NCBI GenBank assembly: GCA_016169945.1
Contig: JADLSH010000318.1
Location: 434,001 to 498,000, forward strand
DNA from: Trachythela sp. YZ-2020
Lineage: Eukaryota > Cnidaria > Anthozoa > Malacalcyonacea > Clavulariidae
Direction of reading: 5' to 3'
DNA: 64,000 nucleotides
The notes under the pieces were generated by a model, which did not search any database, was not told the origin of the DNA, and saw nothing but the letters and a program-made list of their open reading frames with translations. The position numbers and the translations under genes were made by a program. Positions 10,692 to 22,296 of this stretch are shown here, one piece after another (positions within the stretch are counted from its first letter, which is position 1; each line of letters opens with the position of its first letter).

Positions 10692-12800
10692 CTGCCTTTG
10701 GCCTTTTTAGAGTCGCAATATTACATTATAAACTCAAATTTAGTACAAAACACTCGTAAATTACCTCCGTTTTTCATTCATAACTATGATAGCATTACTT
10801 TTACGGTAGAAGGGCAATTCTGTAAATTTTACCACGGGATAGCATCTAGCGACAACTCTTAACTCTTCACAACATATGCTAATTTCTTGCCCCCTCTACT
10901 GAAATAATAGCAAGCCGCTCTGTTTAATATGCATAAACTCGACTACATTCTGAGCTAATTTCGTCCGCTTTCACGTAATATTCAGGATGGGAAAATATCA
11001 TTAAGCATAAAATATAAAATGTGGTTTTTAAGCGAATAAAACTTGTAGTAATATGGCTATACTCCTATAGTATTAGGGCAAAATTTTAAGCCAAATGTTT
11101 TCTGGCTTTGGTTAATATAACATGCTCATAAATTCAGTCAGCCCACCAGCTATATATGACTTACGTCTTAAGCTCCAAAATGCATATTTATTTTTGAATT
11201 GTAAACATGCACTTCGAAAAAACATCTGTAATAGGTCGTCTTGATTGCGAGTAAAAAGACGGCATGTTATAGCCACAACAAGCTTTACTGTTTTGGGGAA
11301 CTATTATACACGGATTGAAATATTTAAGAGATTTTTTCGTGTTAAAACACTTAGACACTGCTCTTAAAAAGGCAAGCAATGAAATATATTAAAATTTGTT
11401 TAATATTACGGAGACAAGGCCATTGTCTGGTGCAAGGACAGCAAGGCCATTGGCATTGACAAGGGAATTCGAGGAAATTGAAATTGTTGCCAATGGCAAT
11501 GTTGGACCATTTGATTTTACTTGACACAGACTGAAAAAATAGGGATATTTTCATGTTGAGCGCTCAGATTATATATTCTTATTAAAAAGGCAAGCAATGA
11601 AATATACTAAAATTTGTTTAATATTACGAAGTCGAAGACAAGGCCATTGGCATTGTCTGGTGCAAGGCCATTGACAAGGAATTCGAGAAAATTGAAATTG
11701 TTGGAGCATTTGATTTATATAGTTATACAAAGACTGAAAAAATAGGGATTTTTTCCTGTTGAGCGCTCACTATGTTCTTATTAAAAAGCAAGCATTTGAA
11801 AATGAAATATATTAAAATTTGACAATTTGTTTAATGATACGAAGACAAGGTTATTATCATACGGATTCATAACTCACAAGACAAAAGAAGCGGGGTATAA
11901 AAATATTTCATTACGACATTAGTATAAAAGCTTGGAATCTTGGTTGGAGTTGGTGTTGCTTTAAAATTATCGCGAAGGACAATGCAATATTTTATCAGTG
12001 ACAGCAAATTTTACTGTCAATCAATATATTCATTCAAACAAAAAGTCATTAAAGGACATTTTCATTGGCATTGGAAATAATTTTCTGTGATAACAAGAAC
12101 GCACTTAGATATATTCATATATATTGTTATTAACATTAAACAATATCTTAAAAACTGAATGTTCAGACAGTTAGTGTTTATTCAAACAAAAATATAAGAT
12201 CTAAAAATTAAGTCCCAACTTTTTTAGGAACTGTAACTTTTTGACTTAATGTAAGCTAAATGTTTTTAAAACTAATTTTCCTACGAACCGTTTAGCATGC
12301 CAGTATTATGCCAATTACATAGTGTTCAACTCAGAAATTTTAGATTTAACATTTCAATAACTTGCACTGATCCGGGTTTATGGATAAAAATCTTCGCTAA
12401 GTAAACAAACGTGCCTTTTGCCACAAAACAAATCATGTTGTTCGAAATAGATCATGTAAAATGATGTTTGTAGACTGACACAATAAAGTAGATAATATCC
12501 TGCATGTGTACGACAGGTTAGAAGTAAGTTTTCCGTCGCGGCGGCGGCAACGGATAATCCCAATTCCCAAAGGATTGTGGGATAGGCGTCCGGCACTTTT
12601 ATAATCTAATTATAGAAATGAATACAAAATGCATTTAAGTCGATGCTAAGTAACAGTCGTGATTTTACAAACGGTTAAGCAAAGGTATAAATTGTATTTA
12701 TACAACAATACAAAATCAATTAATGGACGTGTTTTGGTTGATTGTGCTTGATTAACGTAGACTATATTCTCAAATTTATAAAGCATTAAAGGTTAGCGTT
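10692..12800. other. Intergenic, upstream of the calcium channel
   Basis: AT-rich sequence without recognisable coding exons. At about 11330-11870 there are three diverged direct copies of a block with AAAAAGGCAAGCAATGAAATA, AAGACAAGGCCATTGGCATT and CTGAAAAAATAGGGAT motifs (starting near 11366, 11583 and 11784), a segmental tandem duplication with about 210-base spacing. The 5' UTR and promoter of the channel presumably lie at its left edge, but no core element is obvious. Confidence 0.4.
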
Positions 12801-12807
12801 AAAATTG

Positions 12808-13160
12808 GGCTATTCCAATTTTAATCCGAACCACCCTGATGAGGCACCTTGGAATTCCAAGGGGGAGGGGGGTTAAATTTCTTTTGGAATTTCCATGGGG
12901 AGGGTCTTAGAATAGTTCGGAGTTTTGTGGAATTTCCAGGGGGGATGGCATATTTTCGTATTTCCAGGGGGGGGGGGGGGGTAACAAACAATTCCAGGGT
13001 GACGGACACAAATTTCATCGGAATTTCCTTGGGGTAGTAGTCAATTCCACCTAGGAATTTCCATGGGTGGGGCTTTAGTTCTTTGGAAATTCCATGGGAG
13101 GGGTGCAAAAGAAAGGGGTTCCTCAACAGGGGGGGGGTGCGGTTTAAAATTGGAATAGCT
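12808..13160. mobile_element. MITE with G-rich short repeats inside
   Basis: Imperfect inverted ends: GGCTATTCCAATTTTAATCC on the left and the complement of GGTTTAAAATTGGAATAGCT on the right. The interior repeats GGAATTTCCAGGGGG-like blocks on both strands, which create several spurious short ORFs. No clear target duplication was found. Confidence 0.55.
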
Positions 13161-13878
13161 CATTTCTATATTGGATCCAATAGTTATCCATGTAGTTGTA
13201 TTGTGAACGAACCCATGGCCCCTCATTATATTAAGAATAAATTACACTATATAATTATATGCTTCAGTATATTGGCTATGGGATTAAGCCGGCCGCACAC
13301 ACAGGACGACTTTGTTCGGCCGATTTACGGTTTAGATGCATGAGATTGAACAAAGCCAATGCAGAGGAGCGTAAAATAAATGAGTACACAGATCATACCA
13401 CTGAGAATTTCTCGTTTTAACATTCAACTAAATCATAAGTTGGTTAAGTCAACTCAAATCGTACCGCCCGGCTTCAGATTAGAATACAGACATACAGACA
13501 TAGGTCTTAATTAATATTAAGTAAAAAACATGTTGTTTGAGAAAGATATTAACGGAGTATCTCTGCAACCAGAACAAATTACTTTCGTCATAAAAGAAAC
13601 GACGTGTTTGTTGATTTATTTAATATCGTAATATATTGTTAATTGTTTTACCTTTTTTCACTTAAAATTTTTGCCCCTAACTGATCTCAAAAAGTAGACT
13701 GGATAGCTTTCTAATCCATTGTTCAATGGTCTTCAATGGTGCAGAAAATGAAGCCAATATGAGCCCGCCATGACTAAGGGACAAAATGTATATTGTACAA
13801 TGTAATTGTCTCTATTCCTTTTTAAACCGTCCTCAACTTGATTACATACCAATACTGTGCTGTTTAGCCAAATGTTAA

Positions 13879-14371
13879 AGGGCTTATGCAGCGAAAATTC
13901 GGTTCGAGTGAAACTCTCTTATTAAAGAGAACTTTTTAAGTTATGAAGATTGACGTTTGGAGCTTTTCCATATCCCACTTCGTTCTTGAGATATTAAGAT
14001 GTGTTTGATATGTAAATAACATCACTGTGACATCACACTGCATAATGAATTGTTGGAAAATCACGAATATCTTTGAAATAATTGAATTAAATCACTTGAA
14101 ACTCTGTATGACTTGTGTGGTGTCCTGCGATAGGCAGAAACAAATGACAGTTTAAAGGCGATTGGTTAAATAATCTCAGAGGTATTCGTGATTTTCCAAC
14201 AATTCATTATGCAGTGTGATGTCACAGTGATGTTATTTACATATCAAACATCTTAATATCTCAAGAACGAAGTGGGATATGGAAAAGCTCCAAACGTCAA
14301 TCTTCATAACTTCAAACGTTCTCTTTAATAAGAGAGTTTCACTCGAACCGAATTTTCGCTGCATAAGCCCT
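13879..14371. mobile_element. Long-palindrome TTAA element, 493 bp (piggyBac-like MITE)
   Basis: TTAA flanks both sides (13875-13878 and 14372-14375). The arms are about 210 bases each and nearly perfectly complementary, starting AGGGCTTATGCAGCGAAAAT, with a spacer of about 60-70 bases near 14090-14180. RNA copies would form a long hairpin. There is no transposase ORF, so mobilisation would need an enzyme supplied in trans. Confidence 0.85.
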
Positions 14372-14407
14372 TTAAGTTAAACTGTACCAATTTAGTGCCT
14401 AAACTGC

Positions 14408-14710
14408 ATTAGTAAAATTACATAGGTGATTATTGAAAATTCTCAACGCTGATTGGTTGCGCTACCTCGGAGTAATACGCGATAATCACCTAAAGCGTTT
14501 TTAAGCCGCTTTTATCGTAAATATTCAATTAAAATATTTTTGAAATGTGCATTTTTTATTTTTTTCCAAATAATCACCTATGTAATTTTACTAAAACAAT
14601 TATTCGCCTCAGGCTCGGTGAATATCGGTGAATAAAAACCTCGACTTCGTCTCGGTTTTTATTCACCGATATTCACCTCGCCTTTGGCGAATAATTGTTA
14701 AATGATGAGT
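14408..14710. mobile_element. Compound inverted-repeat element with a hairpin of about 105 bp
   Basis: TAGTAAAATTACATAGGTGA at 14410 is mirrored by TCACCTATGTAATTTTACTA near 14575. Immediately after is a second palindrome at 14597-14702, beginning AACAATTATTCGCC and mirrored by GGCGAATAATTGTT, with loop sequence CTCGACTTCGTCTCGG. The CTCAACGCTGATTGG module recurs at 41116, so a family exists. Confidence 0.6.
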
Positions 14711-15533
14711 CTAAACAACTGATCCCTGCCTATTTGTAAATTACCAACTTGCATGCAGGGGCTCACATCTTGGGTGTATTTTTCTCAAAGCTTATACAAT
14801 GAAAACTGTAGCTAATCTAAAACTGTAATTAGACCGTAGTAATTTAGTACTTAAGTCGTAGTTAATAGTTTATAACAACTGACCCCTGCCAATTTTTGAA
14901 TTACCCACTAGCAGGAGTTCGAATAATAGGTCACGCTTCTCTCAACGTGAGTTCAAACAGGTTTTAAAAAAATGATTAAAATTGTATTTCCATTTAACAT
15001 CCCATGTGCTGTAACTTTTAGCGCTAAACTACAAAAGCTATAGCATTTATGATGTTCATTTACTTATAAATTGGGGGAGGATTATAAACTAAGTTCAACA
15101 CCATATTTTATGTAGAAATTTTAGAACTCGCTTCAGGGAAAGTTATCATATGCACAAGATTATGCACAAGATTATGCACAAGTGTTTTCAACTTTGTCTT
15201 TTTGGTGTAGTTTTGTTTCAATGTTTCAACGTTCAACATCACTTGTTCGCAAATTTCCTTCTACTACATAAAAGTTAGTTGGCATGCTATTTCAACCATA
15301 GCTTCCCAATCACGTTCCCAGGGCTTTCTTGTGAGCGCGTTGCGGAGGAGGGAGCCTGGAAACCAGGTTGCTAGCATGCCAATATTTCTCGCAATTAAAT
15401 AGCACAATCGTCTAAATATGTTTTGAGCACCCCACTGTACAAATTTCTAACGTAGCTGTGAGTTATTCCGTAGAGATACTTAGCTCCGTTCCCATGATGC
15501 TTAGCAGACGTTTCTGTAACACGCAGCCTCAAA
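14711..15533. other. Intergenic, downstream of PRPF4
   Basis: No exons recognised. It contains a short tandem TATGCACAAGAT triplication (about 15150-15180) and the repeat fragment GGAGGGAGCCTGGAAACCAGG near 15345. It should hold the PRPF4 3' UTR, since the PRPF4 stop is at 15534-15536 on the minus strand. Confidence 0.4.
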
Positions 15534-18500
15534 TTATTCCGCTGACCAAAGTTTAAATGTTCTGTCGAAGGAACTTGATGCGATGTACTGACCATCTAAA
15601 TAGAAATACAAGTCAATTGCTACTCTAAAGCATTTTCAAAAAAGTCGCTTCGCGCGAACAAATTCGCCATAGTGGAAAACCGGTTTAAGATATAAACATA
15701 ATTCATAATATGTCAGACTTAAGCTAGGTTTCTATTTCGTCACAGCTGTTGTGATCAAGTCATGGTTATCTGATGTGAACTACTCTGGATCCGCTATCTT
15801 GCGTTTTATGTAGGCTCATTAATATTATTTAGTGCCTACGAGCAAAATTCAAAACTTCAAAATGTGGCTGCAAAAATGTATCGTATTTTAGGTTTTGAGA
15901 TGTAAATATTGCTAAAATGTCAAAATTTTAAAATATGCCTGCACAAATGCAAAAGGTGCCTGCGAGCGTCGCTCGTGCGCTCACTCATTTTGATGATGCT
16001 TGGTCACTTTTATGTGCTGTATATGCAAATCAGTTTTTACTGATTGGGTTTACCCATGGATAACAGGTTTACTATTGGGATATTAAGGTAGAAAGTTTAG
16101 ATGGTGGATATTTCGAGTGAATATATACAGTATTTTAGACCTGAACGGGAACGGCTGCGAAAAATGCAACTCTAAGTTCTCCGACAGGAATTGAACCTGC
16201 GGCCCTGCGATTCCGGTGTATATAACATTACCTGGGGAAATATCGACACATGACACCTTCTGTTCGTGACCAGCTAGAGTTTTCAAAGGAATCCATCCTG
16301 GGTGTGTCCAAACCTGACAGAAATCAGAGAATTCTTAAAATTCATAGAATTAATAATGCAACAATCACAACAAACTCACTGTAATACGATAAAACATCAT
16401 ATCAAGCTATAGCTTACCTTTACTTTGCAATCATATGAACCAGACAATAAATATTGATCTATAAAAGTATATAATAGAGTTTACAAATTAAACGTAAAGT
16501 TAAACCTACTTTATTTACGCTTAATCAGTTCTAAACTGTTCTCCCTAGAGGTCCAGTAAGGGCCATCTCTTAACTATAGAAAATATACATCCTCTATACC
16601 TACCGTGAAATTTAACATACGAGATGAGATTAGTATGCGCTGGAATTGTATAGAGTGCTTTTCTTTTTCTTAAATCCCAAATTATGACTTTTTGATCTTC
16701 GCTACCCGTAGCTACATGATATCTAAATATAACAAGATCAAAGATTTTTCGTCGTTGCGTAGCGGAAAATGAAACTGGATAATGGCCCGATTTACACTAG
16801 GGACGGAAGATCCGTCTGGACGAACTTCGTCAAAGAAAAGATAGTTCGTCAGCTGTGTATAAACGCAGCAAACAGGTGGTAATCCGTCAAGAAAGATGAA
16901 CTACGCTTGCAAGTTTGTCTGAGTAGACCAACTACGCAGATAGTTCCACCACGTCTTGACGTATGATCTTCATTCAACAGCCATAATTTGTTAGTACTCC
17001 ATTAATGTGTCTTATCTGAACGTATTAAATTGATAATATGAACGATGTATTAAGTACAGGAGTATTAAAAATGTTCAACAACAAACTTCAGATTAACAAA
17101 ATGAAATTAGATTTACCCATTAGGTGCGAAATCTATTGCCAATACTTTCTGTAAGTGACCGTCTAAGGGCATAACACATTGACCCGTTCTCAGGTCCCAC
17201 ATCAGGCCACGAGCATCTAAACCACTAATAGATAGAATTAAGAGATCAGGTTTCTTGAACCTACTGTATACGTGTCACAGTTCCTGAAGTTGACCACCAT
17301 CTGCTGCCTGGTAGCTACTTGAATGTATTCTGACTAGTTGTCTTACCACGTTCCTGCCAGTGAACCATCAGGGTGGAATGCAATATGGTATACTTCTCGA
17401 GAGTGACCTTCCTGTAATTTATAAACTATAATTCAATGTTTATACAGGTAAGTCTATCAGATGCAACTGACGGTATTTGTTCTGTGTTTACAGGAGGAAA
17501 CCAGAATACCCAGAGAAAACCTGCGATGTTCATAGAGTCAAACTGGAAGCACTCTTCTTACATGCGACTGATGCAAAATTATAATCAGACAACTGCACAT
17601 TGCAGGAATTGAACCTTGGTCAGAGGAACATGTATTAACCACTGTGTCACCCCAAGTATACAATGCCATTAAGTGAAATGAAAATCCTTCTTTACCTGAT
17701 GTAATACTTCTTTGAGTTGATCTAAGTCCCACAGCCTCCATGAATAGTCAAAACTACAACAATATATACCATTACTTAGAAAATATGAAATAAGAAGGCT
17801 TGTGTGTACATTTCAACAAATGTATATTAGGTCAACAAAGGTATAGTCCTACAATTAAACTGCACAAGGCTACAAACTAACTTCAAGGTAACAAAGTTTT
17901 ACTAATATACTCTAATACTAACCAGCAAGTAGCAAGAAATCTTCCTGAAGGATGATAGGCAATGCGTGATACTCGTTTGTCATGACCTTCGATGTTTGCA
18001 ATGGGAGTTTCCCTTCAAACATTAAAATGTTGAAATGCAATAAAGCATTAGAAAATAAGAGATATAATCATGATACTCTATTACACCATACGACCAATTA
18101 AATGGAAACAGGTTTAAAGTTTGTGAAAATTATCTAGTTACTTACGATTCCATATTCCACAATCTGACGTCACCATCAGCACCACATGATGCCATACATG
18201 GCACAGACGGTTCTAAGGAAACCGTAGCCTGGGGATGAAATACTATACCACCAACTCTTGAATTATGTCCTCGTAAAGTTCTGATCAATGAACAGTCAGG
18301 CACAGACCATAATTTACACAATCCACTCCTACAAAATAATGTTATGTAGATTATATTTGGGAGGACCTCAATCTAGGGAGAACAGTTTAGAACTAATTAT
18401 ATCTAGAGCTATCAAGTATAAGCTATCGAGTTAGTTTGTCATAACTCAAAATATACTCAACTACCATGAACACGTTGCCAACATTTTTGAGTCAGGTGAA

Positions 18501-21101
18501 AACTGACAGTATGACAATGGTCGATCATCTCCAATCTGACTGCAGGAATTTACCAGTGCCTACAAAAATTAGACATCGGCCAATTAAGCTGGAATGTGCT
18601 CAAATGTACCTTGTTTTGCTATTCTATTCAGTCTGATAGCCTTACTTGTTGAGATGATTGTGTTATAACTTACCCGTAACTTTTTATGAAGTTCTTGCGT
18701 TCTTGCTGCCTTCTCAGAATCTGGTCTTGCTTGTACAATTCGAGCTTTTTTTAACCTTTCATTCGCCCTGAATAAATTTGAAACAAGGTAAATTTTGTAT
18801 ACTTTACACTTTGCAAGCTACACTGCATTACCAAAATTACATCACTAGTAATTGTAGCATATTATAGGATCCCATTAAACCACTGCATTTAGTCACCTAG
18901 GCAATGAAAAATTTGCAATCCATATTCTGGAGACTTTGAGTTCAGGTGGACCTTCATGATACCAAACCTCTTGAGCTGCTTTACCCTAGTAGGATGTCAA
19001 AAACACATGAGCAATGAGCATTATGCTGTAGCCTAAATTGGAATGGAGGAAAATAAATGTAATTCTGACCTTTTTCTCCTTTTTGACATCCAACTCTTGT
19101 TCCTTCTCAACTTCACCTCCTTTATTGGAGGAAATATAAATCAATTTTGTAGAAATGTACTTCAATCATGGTATTTGTGCTTGGTTTTTAAACCTTACCA
19201 AATTCTGCCACCAGTTTTTTCAACCTGTCACGTCTTTCTACTGGACCTTCACCAAACAAACCTGAGAACAAATTTTAAATAAAAATTGTAATTTAGGACT
19301 CTTTTATTATGCACAGTAATAATAAAACTCTAAGCAGCTTTACTTACAAATAGGCTGTTCAAGTTCTCTCAATCTTGCTTTTACTTCAACATCATTTGTT
19401 GGCACTACCACTGTCCGAGCCTGTCATTACAAAATGAATTAATTAATTAGGAAATAATAAAAGGTGGTTCCATATAGTATATAAATCATCAAATCATGGC
19501 TGTTATTTACTTTTTTCCTTTTCTCAAAATCAGCCAAAAGTTGTTGATATCTTTCAGTGTTCTTATCCTCGGATAACTCCAGATATTGCCCTAAAATAGC
19601 ATTCAAAATTTTATGTCACAATCGTAGAACGTCCACAATAGGCAAGGGTGCACCCCATGTAAACAATATTCTGGATTTATGCCAAAGGCAACTTGTGCTA
19701 CTCCAAGGCAAACAACACTTAATTAGGAAGGATTTCAAGCTGTGAACGCAGGATGACAAAAATCTATGGAAAATCTGTGTGATAATAAGAACATCTGAGC
19801 ACAGGATTTGGGATTTAATAATCCAACTGTGGACCCTTTTGGCTAATTCCCACCTATACTGCAAATATAATGCAATACTAAGACTTTATGGTATAATTTA
19901 TCCAACACATAGGTTACGAAATATCGGTTGCACAGTACATTTACTATTAAATGTTTAATATTGATCATGTAATTTTGAAATTTTCCAGGCAGGGTATTAC
20001 TATAGTCTGTGGTATTTCTGTATAAATACACACTCTACATCATCAATGCACCTGTCAATGTTAAGCCCCAGGGGAGGGGGGATGGATAAACCACAGAAAT
20101 TTTTCATGGTTAGAGAATTTTACATCAACTACCTTCCCAGGGAGGGGTATTTCACTGTACTGGCCTAGGACATTGTGTTTGAAATTAATAAATTTCAATA
20201 TCAGTTTGTAGTTAATGCAATGCTAGTGCCTTGTCTTGTTTCTAATTTGACAGAGATTGTGGTCACATGGGTGGGGAAGTTGATGCTCACTTAACAAAAG
20301 TGTCAAATCCCCTTGGGTTTGCCCCAGAATTTCTGTCCGTGCATTTTCAAGAAAATGCTAAAAAGTCCATGTATTTATGCTCCATTCTCAAGTGTTTTGG
20401 CTCAGGGCCTCTTTTAAGAGATCGTTAGTGGGGGGTGGGGCCATCATCGAAAGGGGACGTAACAAGTAGGTTGTGTACTACAGGTGGTGCAGGTAGGTGA
20501 AGGGCGGTCTGGGGGTCCTCCCCCAGAAAATGTTTGTATTCTTGAGTCTCTGTGGCTTGATTTCCTGCATTTTCAGAGACAATTTTTTATATATCCCATC
20601 TAAACGGAGCCAGGTTTTGTTGTGAGAATACCATAACTTTCCTCTAAACTCAACATGGAGGGCTGGGGGGGGGCTTTGGCCCCTCCAGTACATTAGTTAA
20701 AAGAGGCCCTGTTTTGGCTTAATTTCCACGCAGCTGCCACGGAACACGTAAATATTCCCCGCGCAAAAATAAAACTTTACAGTCTGGGGTTTGCCCACCC
20801 CCCCTTCCCTGCAGGGCTTATAAACAACTCCATGAAGAAAAGAATCATTCTTAAACTGACAACATATATTTATAGCAAGTCAGTTTAAGAATGATTGTAT
20901 CTTGCTATTTTACTATTTATATTATTATATATTATTATAGAAATAATACAAAACAATATTACCATCAGAAACATTGATATTTTGTTGATTTTCAGACTTT
21001 TTCAAATGTTCGATCTCCAACTCCCTAATCGTTTCTTCGAGGCTCCCATAAAAGATCCTCGGTTTCTTTACAGCAGGGACATCAATTTCATCATCAGACA
21101 T
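15534..21101 (-). CDS. PRPF4: U4/U6 small nuclear ribonucleoprotein Prp4
   Basis: WD40 protein of the U4/U6.U5 tri-snRNP, needed for pre-mRNA splicing in the nucleus. Sixteen exons: 20963-21101, 19511-19590, 19348-19420, 19200-19261, 18897-18985, 18674-18767, 18465-18559, 18146-18328, 17923-18012, 17696-17753, 17347-17411, 17117-17224, 16604-16722, 16418-16458, 16232-16313 and 15534-15595. They total 1440 nt (479 aa; human is 522). The N-terminus [20 protein letters not shown] matches the family's VVKKPHIYYGSLEE. An N-terminal Prp4-type domain ([15 protein letters not shown]) and a WYHEGP segment follow, then WD repeats ([42 protein letters not shown]). The final blade ends [11 protein letters not shown] then SAE and stop. 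An in-frame upstream ATG at 21167 exists, but family alignment favours 21101. Confidence 0.96.
16787..16985. mobile_element. MITE copy (GGACGGAAGATCCGTCTGGA family) in PRPF4 intron
   Basis: TTTACACTAGGGACGGAAGA, GACGAACTTCGTCAAAGAAA and CAAGAAAGATGAACTA modules recur in diverged form at 32380-32770 (TTTATACTAGAGATGGATGA and onward), defining a dispersed family. Terminal repeats are imperfect. Confidence 0.5.
17460..17660 (-). mobile_element. tRNA-derived SINE, minus orientation, in PRPF4 intron
   Basis: On the minus strand it starts with GGGGTGACACAGTGGTTAAT (A-box region), then the B-box-like AAGGTTCAATTCCTGCAATG, the body GTCTGATTATAATTTTGCAT, and a CAGGTTTTCTCTGGGTATTC segment. It matches the copies at 23412-23660 and 58930-59200. 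Confidence 0.65.
18355..18436 (+). mobile_element. SINE 3'-tail fragment
   Basis: It contains GGACCTCAATCTAGGGAGAA, CAGTTTAGAACTAAT and GAGCTATCAAGTATAAGC, the family's tail, truncated at the 5' end. It lies in the PRPF4 intron between exons 7 and 8. Confidence 0.5.
20403..20711. mobile_element. hAT-type MITE, 309 bp, in PRPF4 intron 1
   Basis: Inverted ends CAGGGCCTCTTTTAA and TTAAAAGAGGCCCTG are perfect complements. The 8-bp duplication TTTTGGCT is exact (20395-20402 and 20712-20719). No transposase is encoded. A related left end (CAGGGCCTTTTTTAACTAAT) is seen at 4389 without a matching right end. Confidence 0.9.
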
Positions 21102-22296
21102 TTTTGTTTTAGATGCAAATTTTACAAAAAACCAGCAAAATAAAAAAATATTTTTCGTAAAAATCACGAATGTTTATAATTTATGCACATGTGGTGTGAG
21201 CCGAAATTTTACAGCGGTTATTATCGAAATTTTGAAGGAGGTACTTCATATTTTAACCCACATAGTGGATTAACGCAAATTATTCTGAAGTTGAGACTAC
21301 CGTCGTTTGCATCTAAAGTTGAACATCTAAGTATTCGGACAGTTGCAGATTAAAACATTGCCTATTCTCACGTGAAACTTCTACAGTATACCAAACAATG
21401 GTAACTACGAATATAAACATTTTATTAATATATCCATGCTTAATTAATATAGTCATGCCAGGTTACATTTGCAGATACTTATAAGTCAAGAGACTAAAGC
21501 AATTTAGCGATCCTTATTAATACAGTTGAACAGAATGACGATCTGTTATGTCATTTAAATCCTTTATGCTTATGCTTGTGCTCATCTAATAGATCACAGA
21601 CACCTGAGTACATATTCAACTACAGACTACTGTTCTGTTTATATAAACGTGTACACGCACAAGAAACTCAAGAAGGTGCTTTACTATGTTGGATATTAAT
21701 GGTTGTGCAGCCATTTTATTGCTTCCATAATCTCTTCAACAGATGTACGACACAGGAAAGTGAGTAAGATCTAAAACAAAGGAAAACAAGAATGATTAAA
21801 ATTTTCTTCTATTTCAAGGAGATGTTAAAGTTTTTCATGAAAAAGTAAAACAATAGACAAATTTGGCTAAAAGTTTATATACCCAATTCACACTTTTGGA
21901 TACTCCATAGCTATAGTTACTATTATTTCAACATAGAATAAACATAGAATAGTCCAAAGTAACAAAACAAGCATTAGAATGATCTACTACATGAGTGAAT
22001 AGCAATATATAATTCTTATGTCTAATGTTCTTATTCGCAAACTAGAACAATAGTAACCAGGCATGTGAGTTATCCAAAGTTGTGAATTGGGTAGCAACGA
22101 TGTAAACAGCGTTAGCCAAATTTGTCTATGGAGAACAATTTTAGCCTTCTAATCAATGAAACATTTGTTAACATTTCCCAATAAATTCAGAAACATATTT
22201 TGTTTCCCACGTATGTCTTTTGCCTCCGGGTTTGCCCAACCTTCAGCCAACATGGCAAAGGAACAACCTTTATGCAACAATGTTACTTGGGCTTTA
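21102..22296. other. Intergenic between PRPF4 5' end and PINK1 3' end
   Basis: About 1.2 kb with no recognisable exon. The left part should hold the PRPF4 promoter and the right part the PINK1 3' UTR. A minus-strand open stretch at 22145-22285 (ending with a stop near 22157) lies in another frame just after the PINK1 stop; see rejected items. Confidence 0.4.

Noticed and set aside
15395..15595. Minus-strand ORF of 66 codons beginning [16 protein letters not shown]
   Set aside because: The same bases read in another frame are the last PRPF4 exon (15534-15595), preceded by a proper acceptor and continuing in phase from exon 15.
22145..22296. Minus-strand open stretch after the PINK1 stop (KAQVTLLHKGCSFAML and onward) that could extend the C-terminus
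   Set aside because: It is in another frame, and the only GT-AG pair that might bridge it spans 18 bases, too short to be an intron, and does not join the frames. Treated as 3' UTR unless transcripts or reads show an indel.
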